A stretch of 64,000 bases of DNA from Oscillospiraceae bacterium (lineage in GTDB: Bacteria; Bacillota; Clostridia; Oscillospirales; Ruminococcaceae): contig JAFUIS010000022.1 of NCBI GenBank assembly GCA_017468365.1, positions 1 to 64,000 of the forward strand, written 5' to 3'. A program made the position numbers and the translations under genes. Shown here one piece after another: positions 9,029 to 17,110 of the stretch; positions within the stretch are counted from its first letter, which is position 1, and each line of letters starts with the position of its first letter. Below the pieces are notes generated by a model. That model was not told the origin of the DNA, did no database searches, and was given only the letters and a program-made list of their open reading frames with translations.

Positions 9029-9787
9029 TTACTGGGCGGAATAACCGCCGTCGATAACAAGTTTGGTGCCGGTTACAAAGCGGCCTTCGTCAGAAGCAAG
9101 GAAGAGAACAGCGTATGCAACGTCATCCGGTTCGCCGAAATAGCCGATAGGATATCTCTTTATATCGTTATCAAGATAGTGGGGGTCATCATCAAGAAGT
9201 CCCTGAACAAGGGGAGTCATAACAGTTCCGGGGCAGATGCAGTTTACGCGGATATGCTCGGGAGCATACTGTACTGCGTCTTTCTGGGACATAATAACAA
9301 TGGTGCCTTTGGTTGCGTGATAGGGAGTAAGTTCGGTGTCGCCGATGATACCGGAAAGAGAAGAGGTGTTGACGATGGAACCTTTTCCGTTTTTACGCAT
9401 ATAGGGAATGGTGTGTTTGGTCATGAAAAGAACGCTTTTTACGTTGATTTTGAACATTCTGTCCCAATCTTCCTCGGTGATTTCCTCGGTGGTAACGTCG
9501 GGACCGGTGATGCCTGCGTTGTTTACAAGAATATCGATCTTGCCGAATTTTTCTGCAACAGCGTCGATAACTGCTTTGCATTCTTTTTCTTCGGAAGCAT
9601 CAAGATGCCAGTATTCTGCTTCGCCGCCGGCGTTTCTGATGATTTCAACGGTTTCCATTCCGGAAGCATCGTTGATATCGGTTACTGCAACTTTTGCGCC
9701 TTCTTTTGCAAGCATAACTGCTTCTGCTCTTCCAAGGCCGCTGCCTGCTCCGGTTACGATTGCAACTTTTTCTTTAACTCTGTCCAT
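9029..9787 (-). CDS. Short-chain dehydrogenase/reductase, paralogue 2
   Basis: 252 residues, co-linear with paralogue 1. TGAGSGLG cofactor loop, NNAG, and YHATK with Tyr156 and Lys160 at identical positions; VTDIND again suggests NAD. An AGGAG-type site precedes the ATG and the gap to the downstream SDR is 12 bases. Two nearly equal SDRs beside one uptake permease suggest either a two-subunit enzyme or two oxidation steps on one imported substrate; both readings are inference. Confidence 0.88.
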   Translation of the reverse strand: MDRVKEKVAIVTGAGSGLGRAEAVMLAKEGAKVAVTDINDASGMETVEIIRNAGGEAEYWHLDASEEKECKAVIDAVAEKFGKIDILVNNAGITGPDVTTEEITEEDWDRMFKINVKSVLFMTKHTIPYMRKNGKGSIVNTSSLSGIIGDTELTPYHATKGTIVIMSQKDAVQYAPEHIRVNCICPGTVMTPLVQGLLDDDPHYLDNDIKRYPIGYFGEPDDVAYAVLFLASDEGRFVTGTKLVIDGGYSAQ

Positions 9788-9811
9788 GTTTCTTTTCTCC
9801 TTTTTCCAAGA

Positions 9812-10684
9812 TTAAACATAACCTACAAGGCCTACCATAATGCAGCCTGCGGTGATAAAAATTGCGCCGGCAATGGAATGTTTGAGTTCCGCCGGAGTTT
9901 TGTGTTTGTGTTCTTTAAGAATTGCGAAGCCGAGAAGGGTTTCGATTACGAGGCAAAGCTGTGCCATAGTATAGCCAACTGCAACACCGTTTACCATGTT
10001 GGAAAGAACAAGCGTTGCGTTTGCTGCGGCATAGATAAGACCGGGAATGATCTGTTTGAAAGTGGTAACGTCAAATCTCTTTGCGTCTTTTCCGACAAAG
10101 CAGCTTAGAGTAAGAGAACCGATAATCATACCGATTGCCTGAGGACAAAGAGCGCCGATTCCGTCAGCGCCTGCTACACGGAGGGCATAGTTCCATACGC
10201 AGAAGCCGCATGCGCCGATAAAAAGAGTGATAAAGCCTTTTTTGAACTGTTCTTTGTTTGCGGTGCTCTTTTCGGAAGTGAAAGAGGTAAGGTTACCGCC
10301 GAGAATTACGCAGGCAATTGCAGAAAGTCCAAGAACGATCTGGCTCATGGTGCTCCATTCATGGAAAACAAGAACACCTACGACTGCGTTAAGTACCATC
10401 TCAATACTGATTGAAAGCGCAAATGCTTTGGAAGTACCAAGAATTACATAGGAAGTGTACTGGCAAAGCTGGCCAACAGACCAGGCAAGACCGGAAATGA
10501 TGCATCCGATAATTACCTGGGTGGTGAATTCGGGTTTTGCAAAAATAAAGATTCCGAGCGCGAGAATTCCGCATCCGAAAGAAGTTCCAAGCTGCTGGTT
10601 GATAGGTTTACCGCCGAGCTTGTTTACTACAACAGGAGTGAATCCCCAAAAGAACGCCGGAAGAAGACCAATTAAAAATTCCAT
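9812..10684 (-). CDS. GRP-family sugar uptake transporter (GlcU/RhaT-like, DMT superfamily)
   Basis: 290-residue integral membrane protein with about ten hydrophobic segments. The N-terminal GLLPAFFWGFTPVVV and GGKPINQQLGTSFG are typical of the glucose/ribose porter family, which imports sugars with protons. I chose the ATG at 10684 because GAGGAGG is correctly placed there; the upstream extension crosses the promoter region. First gene of the operon with the two SDRs, so it probably imports their substrate or its precursor. Specificity unknown. Confidence 0.85.
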   Translation of the reverse strand: MEFLIGLLPAFFWGFTPVVVNKLGGKPINQQLGTSFGCGILALGIFIFAKPEFTTQVIIGCIISGLAWSVGQLCQYTSYVILGTSKAFALSISIEMVLNAVVGVLVFHEWSTMSQIVLGLSAIACVILGGNLTSFTSEKSTANKEQFKKGFITLFIGACGFCVWNYALRVAGADGIGALCPQAIGMIIGSLTLSCFVGKDAKRFDVTTFKQIIPGLIYAAANATLVLSNMVNGVAVGYTMAQLCLVIETLLGFAILKEHKHKTPAELKHSIAGAIFITAGCIMVGLVGYV

Positions 10685-10735
10685 AGTTTCCTCCTCAAAA
10701 AATAACAAATTGTCTGGAATTCCATTCGAGTCCAT

Positions 10736-10764
10736 AGTATAATATTTCGTTTGTTTTTTAACAA
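10736..10764 (-). promoter_or_regulatory. Promoter of the transporter-SDR operon
   Basis: Minus-strand -35 TTGTTA (10759-10764), 17-base spacer, -10 TATACT (10736-10741), about 45 bases before the transporter start. The imperfect -35 would suit control by the adjacent AraC-type regulator. Confidence 0.65.
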
Positions 10765-10877
10765 TAGGTAAAACCACAATATTTTTATGATAAAATCACC
10801 AAAAAGAATAATAAATACGAATATATCACATAAATAATATGAAAATATCACAGATGACGTTTAATAAATTTCAAACA

Positions 10878-10914
10878 AAAAAGCTCGTCAGTAGTTAAAC
10901 CGACGAGCTTTTTG
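10878..10914 (-). terminator. Terminator after the AraC-family gene
   Basis: AGCTCGTC (10882-10889) pairs with GACGAGCT (10902-10909), with A and T tracts outside. It lies just past the stop of the AraC-type gene and ahead of the promoter for the next operon, so it insulates the two. Confidence 0.75.
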
Positions 10915-10925
10915 TGCTTTTATTG

Positions 10926-11825
10926 TTAATTATTTCTTTGTGCTTTTCGATAGTCAAGAGGCTTTTGTCCGAATTTTTGAAAAAACGATTTTGAAAAATA
11001 GCTTTTGTCCTGAAATCCGCAAAGTTCCGCAATTTCAGAAACTTTCTTTTCCGAAAAAGTAAGATATTCGGCGGCTTTTTCAAGCCGATAGTTTTTCAGG
11101 TACTGTATCGGTGAAGTACCTACCGTTTCAGCAAAGCAGAGCATACAGTCGTTTTTGCTTGCCGCGCCGGCATTTGCTATATCCGAAAGGGTTATGGCTT
11201 TTGAATAATTTTGCCAGATGTAAAGAAGCATTACTTTTATTTTGGAAATGTTGTTCTGCGTTGTCTTTTTGTTTTCCGGATTTTCCGGAGGAAGATTTTT
11301 TACAGTAACAGAAAGAATTTTTGAAAGTAACTCTCTTGTTTTAATTTCAAAATCATCTTCTTCCGATTCAAAAAGGCTGAAAATCTTTTTGAGAGAATCA
11401 AGGATCTCCTTTTGCCAGGTCAAATCTTTTTTCAGTACCCAGCCGTAAAAATCTCGTCTTTCAGTAACCGGAGATACATATTTTGTCCAAAAAAGGCTTC
11501 CGGGTTTTCCACCGATTACGTCTTTTCTGAAAATCATACTTTTTATTTTGCAATGTGAATTATCGAGGCTTGAAAGAGAATGGAGCGTTTCGGAATTTAT
11601 AAGATAACCGTCCCCTGCTTTAAGGTGATATTCTTCACCCTCAAGCTTTAAAACAGCGGTTCCGCTTTCGATAATATTTGCTTCAAACTCATCATGCCAA
11701 TGCCATGGTTCCATTCTTGAATGAAGATCATAGCCATAGCAAACCACCGGAAAATCGTCTTTACATTCCGGGATATATTCCATTTTGCTGAAATCTATCG
11801 TTGATTCTTCCGGATACAGAATCAT
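10926..11825 (-). CDS. AraC-family transcriptional regulator with cupin sensor
   Basis: 299 residues. The N-terminal part is a cupin-like ligand-binding barrel (WHWHDEFEANII, residues about 41-52; LKAGDGYLIN). The C-terminal 100 residues form the two helix-turn-helix motifs of AraC/XylS proteins (ITLSDIANAG and VSEIAELCGFQDKSYFSKSFFQKFG). It lies directly upstream of the transporter-SDR operon on the same strand and is the obvious candidate activator of it. The ATG at 11825 follows AAGAGGAAAG at a rather long spacing; it also has its own promoter. Confidence 0.88.
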   Translation of the reverse strand: MILYPEESTIDFSKMEYIPECKDDFPVVCYGYDLHSRMEPWHWHDEFEANIIESGTAVLKLEGEEYHLKAGDGYLINSETLHSLSSLDNSHCKIKSMIFRKDVIGGKPGSLFWTKYVSPVTERRDFYGWVLKKDLTWQKEILDSLKKIFSLFESEEDDFEIKTRELLSKILSVTVKNLPPENPENKKTTQNNISKIKVMLLYIWQNYSKAITLSDIANAGAASKNDCMLCFAETVGTSPIQYLKNYRLEKAAEYLTFSEKKVSEIAELCGFQDKSYFSKSFFQKFGQKPLDYRKAQRNN

Positions 11826-11861
11826 TTTTGCAACACTTTCCTCTTGTTATGATATGGCAAT

Positions 11862-11890
11862 ATTATATCATTAAAAAAAATTGTTTTCAA
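11862..11890 (-). promoter_or_regulatory. Promoter of the AraC-family gene
   Basis: Minus-strand -35 TTGAAA (11885-11890), 17-base spacer, -10 TATAAT (11862-11867), about 40 bases before the start codon. Confidence 0.75.
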
Positions 11891-12001
11891 TGGAAACAAG
11901 TATAGCAATCTCCGGCTGTTTTTAATTTTCGAAAAAGCCATATCTGTTATCATGTTGCTCTTTTTCTTTGTTATTCTTAAATTCCGCAAATCTCTTAAAA
12001 A

Positions 12002-12121
12002 GTGCAGAAATATTTAGGAAATTCAACAATTGCAATGACCGTGAATAATCACAGGCATCTCGACGTAAATATTAAGAAAAGTATGTATAAAGCGCTCTTT
12101 GGAAGCCTTTTCGGAACGTAA
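12002..12121 (+). pseudogene. C-terminal remnant of a tyrosine recombinase (integrase)
   Basis: In the plus frame from 12002 the translation contains QKYLGNSTIAMT, then HLDVNIKKSMYKALFG and a TAA at 12119. This matches the end of phage/ICE integrases, which usually read LGHSTIAMT and then a tyrosine a few residues on. Here the catalytic His is Asn and the nucleophilic Tyr position reads His, and the frame is closed just upstream, so the gene is dead. The rest of 11891-12001 shows no gene. It ends about 100 bases from the intact tRNA-Lys, where an integrase is expected. Confidence 0.65.
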
Positions 12122-12173
12122 TCGAAGGGTGTTATAAAAGTGTTAGAAAACCCACTAAAAACCCAAAGCGGAC

Positions 12174-12264
12174 ATAAAAAAATCCGCTCAACAATTTGCA
12201 TTGTTAAGCGGTTTTTTCGTGGTGAGCCATCGGGGATTCGAACCCCGGGCACCTTGATTAAAAG
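12174..12264. repeat. Direct repeat copy 2: terminator plus tRNA-Lys 3' half
   Basis: Intact copy of the block repeated at 8016-8105. It covers the terminator and the last 45 bases of the functional tRNA-Lys. The pair spans 4.2 kb, including the two SDRs, the permease, the AraC regulator and the recombinase remnant. Confidence 0.85.
12176..12211 (-). terminator. tRNA-Lys terminator
   Basis: Hairpin 12184-12211 followed on the minus strand by seven T residues (12176-12182), starting 9 bases past the tRNA CCA end. Confidence 0.85.
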
Positions 12265-12295
12265 TCAAGTGCTCTGCCAGCTGAGCTAATGGCTC
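12220..12295 (-). tRNA. tRNA-Lys (anticodon UUU)
   Basis: 76 bases with encoded CCA. Acceptor GAGCCAT pairs with ATGGCTC; the D arm has AGCTCAGCTGGCAGAGC; the anticodon arm is CTTGA-CTTTTAA-TCAAG with anticodon TTT; the T arm is CGGGG-TTCGAAT-CCCCG. It reads lysine AAA/AAG codons. Its own promoter and terminator flank it, and its 3' half is duplicated at 8062-8105. Confidence 0.97.
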
Positions 12296-12320
12296 ATATG
12301 TGATTTTCAACAGCTTGATT

Positions 12321-12349
12321 ATTATAACGCATAAATAACTGCTTGTCAA
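12321..12349 (-). promoter_or_regulatory. tRNA-Lys promoter
   Basis: Perfect minus-strand consensus: TTGACA (12344-12349), 17-base spacer, TATAAT (12321-12326), about 20 bases before the tRNA. Confidence 0.85.
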
Positions 12350-12365
12350 TAGTTTTTTCAGATTT

Positions 12366-12404
12366 TTTTGCAAAATTTTGCAAAATTTTCTTTAAATTTA
12401 TAAT
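12366..12404 (+). promoter_or_regulatory. feoB promoter with tandem palindromic operator candidate
   Basis: Two adjacent copies of the palindrome TTTTGCAAAA (12366-12375 and 12376-12385) precede a -10 TATAAT (12399-12404). The second copy covers the expected -35 position, so a bound dimer would block RNA polymerase. It differs from the classical Fur box; an MntR/IdeR- or other Fur-like metal regulator is possible. Confidence 0.45.
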
Positions 12405-12445
12405 AACCCTTTTTCCTGAAAATATCAATACAAAAAAGGAGCATC

Positions 12446-14152
12446 ATGAACAAAAAAATTGCCCTTTCGGGCGTCCCCAACTGCGGAAAAACCACCCTTT
12501 GGAATCGTACCACCGGAAAACCCGGCAAAATCGGCAACTGGCCCGGTGTCACTTTTGAAAAGCTCTCTGCGCCCCTCAAAGCCTTTCCCGATTCCGAACT
12601 CACCGATATCCCCGGTATCTATTCCCTTTCGCCCAAAAGCCCCGAGGAAACCGCTGCAAAGGATTTTCTCACCTCCAAAACAATAGATTCTCTTGTCATC
12701 GTAATCGACGGCACAAAACCCGAACAGGGTCTCTGCCTTGCCCTCGAACTAATCGAACTCGGCATTCCCTCTGTTCTGGCAATTAATTTTTCCGACGAAA
12801 TGAAAAAACGCGGTATCTCCGTCAACACCGAAAAGCTTGCCTCTTCTCTGGGTATACCCGTTTTTCTTATAAATGCCAAAACCGGTGAAAACGTTTCTCC
12901 GCTCATCAAAACCGCTGTCAATTTTTGTTTTAAAAAAGACATTCAGACATTTCGCTTCTCATTAAAAGAACGAAGAACCCGTGCCGAAAAGCTCACCGGA
13001 TCCTGCTTTACTTTTAAAAATATCTCCGCTGAGCATAAATTTTCCAATCCCATAAAATTTCTTGTACAAACCCTGCTCGTTCTGTCCGGTGTTTTTTTGG
13101 TGCACGTGCTCACCGATATGTTTTCCGGCGTATTCAGATACTTCTCGGTGCTCACCGCTGATCGTCTGACAGATTTTCCTGTTTCTTCCGTTTTTATAAA
13201 TGGACTTCTCACCGGAATTTCCCTTGTCATCGACTTCATACCTGACCTTTTTACGGTGTTCCTCTTCCTTTCTTTTCTCGAAGAAAGCGGAATTATGGCC
13301 CAGATTGCCTTTCTTGCCGACGGTTTTCTTAAAAAAATCGGCCTTTCCGGAAAATCCGTCTTTCCTCTTCTGCTTGGTTTCGGCTGTACCGTTTCCGGAG
13401 TCTGCGCCGCAAAAACCTCCGGCTCTCATTCGTGCTCAAAAAACACTGTTTCCGCTCTGATGTTTATCCCGTGCAGCGCAAGGCTTCCTCTCGCTTTTCT
13501 CACAATAGAAACTTTCTTCAAAAACTCAGTCTTTATTACCCTTTTGTTCCTCTATTTTTTCACTCTTTTCTGTGGAGCGGCACTGCATATGCTCAAAAAT
13601 CAAAAGCAAAATGAATTCTTTATGCTCGAACTCACTCCTTTTCGCGTTCCCGACTTTTTGGTGCTCGCAAAATCTTCTTTCCGCCGTACCAAAGCATTCG
13701 TCGTCCGTTCTTCCGCAGTGATAGTGCTCGCTTTTGTGCTCATCAGGTTTATGAACGGTTTCACTCCTTCTTTAATTCCCATTTCCAATCAAGATCAAAG
13801 TATCCTCACCGTTTTTTCAAATGCCGTTGCCCCTGTTTTTCTTCCTTTAGGCATTCCTTCGGAATGCATCGTTCCTCTTATATGCGGTCTTTTCTCAAAA
13901 GAATCCGCCCTTTCTTCTCTGCTTTCTATTTCACCGGATATAACAAAAAATTTCTCCGTGCTCAGCGCTCTTTCTTTTCTCATTTTCTATTTTATCTATT
14001 CTCCATGCACCGCCTGCCTCGCGGCAATTTCAAAAGAATTCGGTTCAAAGGAATCTTTCCTTCTCTTTTTTCGCCAGCTTTTTATCGCCTGGCTCGCGTC
14101 TTTTTCCTTTTATCAGTTTTCCGTGCTCATAAAAAACTTTTTCATACCGTAA
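12446..14152 (+). CDS. feoB: Ferrous iron transporter FeoB
   Basis: 568-residue Fe(II) importer. The N-terminal G domain shows GVPNCGKTT (G1, residues 8-16), DIPG (G3) and NFSDE in place of the usual NMMD-type G4, followed by a hydrophobic region with about eight membrane segments holding the Gate cores. Shorter than typical FeoB (about 600-770). No feoA lies next to it. AAAGGAG precedes the ATG. Its stop overlaps the 3' end of the convergent sigF by 11 bases and no terminator separates them, so the two transcripts probably overlap. Confidence 0.92.
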   Translation: MNKKIALSGVPNCGKTTLWNRTTGKPGKIGNWPGVTFEKLSAPLKAFPDSELTDIPGIYSLSPKSPEETAAKDFLTSKTIDSLVIVIDGTKPEQGLCLALELIELGIPSVLAINFSDEMKKRGISVNTEKLASSLGIPVFLINAKTGENVSPLIKTAVNFCFKKDIQTFRFSLKERRTRAEKLTGSCFTFKNISAEHKFSNPIKFLVQTLLVLSGVFLVHVLTDMFSGVFRYFSVLTADRLTDFPVSSVFINGLLTGISLVIDFIPDLFTVFLFLSFLEESGIMAQIAFLADGFLKKIGLSGKSVFPLLLGFGCTVSGVCAAKTSGSHSCSKNTVSALMFIPCSARLPLAFLTIETFFKNSVFITLLFLYFFTLFCGAALHMLKNQKQNEFFMLELTPFRVPDFLVLAKSSFRRTKAFVVRSSAVIVLAFVLIRFMNGFTPSLIPISNQDQSILTVFSNAVAPVFLPLGIPSECIVPLICGLFSKESALSSLLSISPDITKNFSVLSALSFLIFYFIYSPCTACLAAISKEFGSKESFLLFFRQLFIAWLASFSFYQFSVLIKNFFIP

Positions 14153-14825
14153 GTTCCTTCCTGAGCATTTCCAGAATCTTTTTCTCCCTTCTCGAAACCT
14201 GAACCTGCGTCATTCCAAGCATCCCCGCCACTTCCACCTGGGTCTTACTTTCGTAATATCTCAACCTTATTATTTCTCTGTCCCTTTCCTCAAGGTCCGA
14301 AACCGCTTTTATTACCGAAAGCCGCTCCGTTATCTGTTCCTCAGGCGATTCCACCGGAACATCCGTCTGTCCTCCGCCTTCATCTTCCCCAGCCGTAAGC
14401 GATATGACCGGCACCGAAGCGCAAATCGCCTCCGTTATCTCCTCCTCGCTCACAGAAAGTATTTCCGCAAGTTCCGAAACCGTTGGCTCCCTTCCCTCTT
14501 TCAGCGAAAAAATCTCCCTTTCCCTCGTGGTTTTAAGCGAAAGTTCTTTCAGCGACCTGCTGATTTTAACTGTTCCTCCGTCACGGAAAAGCCGTTTCAT
14601 CTCCCCAAGAATAACCGGTACCGCATAGGTGGAAAAACGCACTCCTCTTTCCGTGTCAAATGCATCAAAAGCTTTCACAAGTCCCATGCACCCCGCCTGA
14701 AAAAGGTCTTCATATTCAATTCCCCTTCCGCTGAATCTGTGCGCACAGGAGTGTACAAGCCCCATGTTTTCCGTAATAAGTAATTCTCTGTCCGCCTTGC
14801 TGTCAAAAGTCTGTGCAAACGGCAT
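14142..14825 (-). CDS. sigF: Forespore sigma factor sigma-F
   Basis: 227 residues. Directs RNA polymerase to early forespore genes. Region 2 (HRFSGRGIEYEDLFQAGCMGLVKAFDAF), region 3 and the region 4 helix-turn-helix (TQVEVAGMLGMTQVQVSRREK) are intact. I start at the ATG at 14825, one base past the spoIIAB stop; the longer frame overlaps spoIIAB. Third gene of spoIIA. It could be mistaken for sigma-G, but the gene order fixes it as sigma-F. Confidence 0.95.
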   Translation of the reverse strand: MPFAQTFDSKADRELLITENMGLVHSCAHRFSGRGIEYEDLFQAGCMGLVKAFDAFDTERGVRFSTYAVPVILGEMKRLFRDGGTVKISRSLKELSLKTTREREIFSLKEGREPTVSELAEILSVSEEEITEAICASVPVISLTAGEDEGGGQTDVPVESPEEQITERLSVIKAVSDLEERDREIIRLRYYESKTQVEVAGMLGMTQVQVSRREKKILEMLRKELTV

Positions 14826-14826
14826 A

Positions 14827-15264
14827 TCATTTTCCTTTCGACACGATAATTTTTTCAAGGGTGACGGATGTGCCTTTTCCCGGTTTTGACCGAACTTTAA
14901 GCTTGTCCATAAAAGAATCCATAATCGAAAAACCAAGCCCGGCTCTTTCCCCGGTATCACAAGTCGTAAAAAGCGGCTCCATCGCCTTTTTTACGTCCGC
15001 AATTCCGCAGCCTTTGTCCTTAACATTGATACTTATCCTGTTGCCCTCAAATATTTTTACGTGTATGTAAACCGTGCCGATTCCGTCCTTGTATCCGTGA
15101 ACTATACAATTCGTAACGGCTTCCGAAACTGCGGTTTTTATGTCGGATATCTCTTCCACCGTCGGGTCAAGAACCGCTGTAAAAGCCGCCACAGCGCTTC
15201 TGGCAAAGCTTTCATTACAGCTTCTGCTCAAAAAATTCATTTTCATTTCGTTTATCGCTTTCAT
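14827..15264 (-). CDS. spoIIAB: Anti-sigma-F factor SpoIIAB
   Basis: 145-residue GHKL serine kinase that holds sigma-F inactive in the mother cell and phosphorylates SpoIIAA. Seen: the N box SEAVTNCIVHGYKD, G1 box DKGCGI with EPLFTT, and G2 box ERAGLGFSIMD. Its start overlaps the spoIIAA stop in ATGA, so translation is coupled. Confidence 0.95.
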   Translation of the reverse strand: MKAINEMKMNFLSRSCNESFARSAVAAFTAVLDPTVEEISDIKTAVSEAVTNCIVHGYKDGIGTVYIHVKIFEGNRISINVKDKGCGIADVKKAMEPLFTTCDTGERAGLGFSIMDSFMDKLKVRSKPGKGTSVTLEKIIVSKGK

Positions 15265-15584
15265 ATAAAGTTCCCCTCCTTTTCCTTTTCAATAAGCTTT
15301 TCTATCCCTGCCATTCTCATCACTTTTCTGATGCTCTTAGGCGCGTTTTCAATCGCCAGCCTTCCTCCAAGGTCTTTTATAAGTTTAAATCTTCCCATAA
15401 CAAGCCCTATCCCGGAAGAATCCATAAAAGTCACCGCCCCAAAATCAAGAACCAAAAGCTCCGGATATACTCTTTCTGCGGCTTCATCGATTTTCTTTCT
15501 CAGTTCATATGCATTGTGGTGGTCAATTTCTCCCGAAATATAAGCCGTCACAATGTTTTCATCAATATCTATCTCAACCGGCAC
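15261..15584 (-). CDS. spoIIAA: Anti-anti-sigma factor SpoIIAA
   Basis: STAS-domain protein that frees sigma-F by binding SpoIIAB when dephosphorylated. The phospho-serine loop FMDSSGIGLVMGR is present. I take the GTG at 15584 (VPVEID), giving 107 residues, because GGAGG lies 8-9 bases upstream; the ATG at 15599 includes the Shine-Dalgarno itself. A hairpin with a T tract ends about 15 bases before that GGAGG site. Confidence 0.93.
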   Translation of the reverse strand: MPVEIDIDENIVTAYISGEIDHHNAYELRKKIDEAAERVYPELLVLDFGAVTFMDSSGIGLVMGRFKLIKDLGGRLAIENAPKSIRKVMRMAGIEKLIEKEKEGNFI

Positions 15585-15600
15585 AAAAAACACCTCCAAA

Positions 15601-15639
15601 TAAAAAAAGACTTGCCTTCATCAATAATAAAGGCAAGTC
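15601..15639 (-). terminator. Hairpin with T tract directly before spoIIAA
   Basis: GACTTGCCTT (15609-15618) pairs with AAGGCAAGTC (15630-15639). On the minus strand it is followed by TTTTTTTATTT, which runs straight into the spoIIAA Shine-Dalgarno. It either ends ribosomal-operon readthrough or acts as an attenuator of spoIIA; a T tract on the other side makes it bidirectional. Confidence 0.65.
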
Positions 15640-15673
15640 CGCGATTTTTTTGTCAAAAAGGGTTATTAAAACC

Positions 15674-15702
15674 AAAAAAATACCTCCGGATCTCTCCGGA
15701 GG
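15674..15702 (-). terminator. Terminator of the S10-spc-alpha superoperon
   Basis: CCTCCGGA (15683-15690) and TCCGGAGG (15695-15702) with a TCTC loop; seven T residues follow on the minus strand. It begins about 28 bases past the rplQ stop. Confidence 0.8.
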
Positions 15703-15729
15703 CATTTCTTAAGAATTATGCTCTATTAA

Positions 15730-16071
15730 TTACACAAGCTCAATGATAGCCATTTCAGCTGCGTCACCGCGGCGGGGGCCAATTTTGATGATTCTGGTGT
15801 AACCGCCGTTTCTTTCGGCGTATTTAGGTGCGATCTCGTCAAAGAGTTTCTTTGCAACTGCTTCCTTAGTAACGAAAGCAAAAACCTGACGTTTGGAATG
15901 AAGGTCGCTGTTTTTTGCAACAGTGATCATCTTCTCAGTCATAGCGCGAACTTCTTTTGCACGAGTGACGGTGGTTTCGATCTTGCCGTTTTCAAGCAGA
16001 TAGGTGACCATCGCGCGGAGCATAGCTCTTCTGCAGTCGGTAGCACGACCGAGCTTTCTAGTTCCTGACAT
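15730..16071 (-). CDS. rplQ: Ribosomal protein L17
   Basis: 113-residue large-subunit protein near the exit tunnel. The start [21 protein letters not shown] and the end [16 protein letters not shown] are characteristic. Last gene of the alpha operon, 21 bases after rpoA. Confidence 0.96.
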   Translation of the reverse strand: MSGTRKLGRATDCRRAMLRAMVTYLLENGKIETTVTRAKEVRAMTEKMITVAKNSDLHSKRQVFAFVTKEAVAKKLFDEIAPKYAERNGGYTRIIKIGPRRGDAAEMAIIELV

Positions 16072-16092
16072 CGATATTCACTCCTTTATGAT

Positions 16093-17043
16093 TCAATCTT
16101 CTTCCTTGTTGAGGTTGAAACCAAGAGATTCAAGCTTGGAAACAACTTCTTCAAGGGACTTCTTACCAAGGTTACGAACTTTCATCATTTCGTCCTCGGA
16201 TTTTCCAATAAGGTCTTCAACCGTGTTGATTCCTGCACGTTTAAGGCAGTTAAAGCTTCTTACGGACAGGTCAAGTTCTTCAATGGTCATCTCAAGGACT
16301 TTCTCTTTGGAGTTGTTGTCCTTTTCTACCATGATCTCGCCTTTAAAGGCGTCTTCAGAAAGATCCACGAACAGGTTGAGATGTTCATTGAGGACCTTAG
16401 CTCCCAAAGATACTGCTTCTTTTGCAGAAATGGTGTTATCCGTCCAAACCTCAAGAGTGAGTTTGTCGTAGTCGGTGATCTGGCCGACACGAGTGTTTTC
16501 AACGGTATAGTTAACCTTCAGTACGGGAGTATAAATACTATCAACGGGAATTACGCCGATTGCGGGCTGCATATCCTGTTTGTTTCTCTCAGCAGAAATA
16601 TAGCCGCGGCCTTTGTCAAGGGTAATTTCCATGAAAAGGTGGCCATCGCTGTCAAGAGTTGCGATGTGCATGTCTTTGTCGAGAATTTCGACTTCGGAAT
16701 CGGCCTGGATTGAACCGGCAGTGACTTCACATTCACCGGAAACATCGATTACAACAACCTTGGGGCCGTCGCAATGAAGTTTTGCGGTAAGGCCTTTGAT
16801 GTTGAGGATGATTTCGGTGACGTCCTCTTTTACACCGGGGATGGTGGAAAATTCATGACGGATACCGTCAATCTTTACGGACGTTACAGCAACGCCGGGA
16901 AGCGAGGAGAGCAATACGCGTCTCAGGCTGTTACCAAGAGTCGTACCAAATCCGCGCTCTAAGGGCTCAACAACGAATTTACCGTAGCTGGGGTCGTTAG
17001 GGGTTTCTTCAGCTTCGATTCTCGGCTTTTCTATTTCTAACAT
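16093..17043 (-). CDS. rpoA: RNA polymerase alpha subunit
   Basis: 316 residues. The N-terminal assembly domain ([17 protein letters not shown]) dimerises and nucleates beta/beta' binding; after a short linker the C-terminal domain ([23 protein letters not shown]) contacts UP elements and activators. Length and order rpsD-rpoA-rplQ are standard for Firmicutes. Confidence 0.97.
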   Translation of the reverse strand: MLEIEKPRIEAEETPNDPSYGKFVVEPLERGFGTTLGNSLRRVLLSSLPGVAVTSVKIDGIRHEFSTIPGVKEDVTEIILNIKGLTAKLHCDGPKVVVIDVSGECEVTAGSIQADSEVEILDKDMHIATLDSDGHLFMEITLDKGRGYISAERNKQDMQPAIGVIPVDSIYTPVLKVNYTVENTRVGQITDYDKLTLEVWTDNTISAKEAVSLGAKVLNEHLNLFVDLSEDAFKGEIMVEKDNNSKEKVLEMTIEELDLSVRSFNCLKRAGINTVEDLIGKSEDEMMKVRNLGKKSLEEVVSKLESLGFNLNKEED

Positions 17044-17110
17044 CTAAAAATCCCTCCTAAATGGGCAAAAAATGCCCGGTTTCGCATTCCCCTGTCAGTT
17101 CTACCAATTA

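Noticed and set aside
8483-10108. Plus-strand open frame of 541 codons across the SDR genes
   Set aside because: Antisense to two well-supported SDR genes and the permease; its Cys/Phe-rich translation is the mirror of their codon bias.
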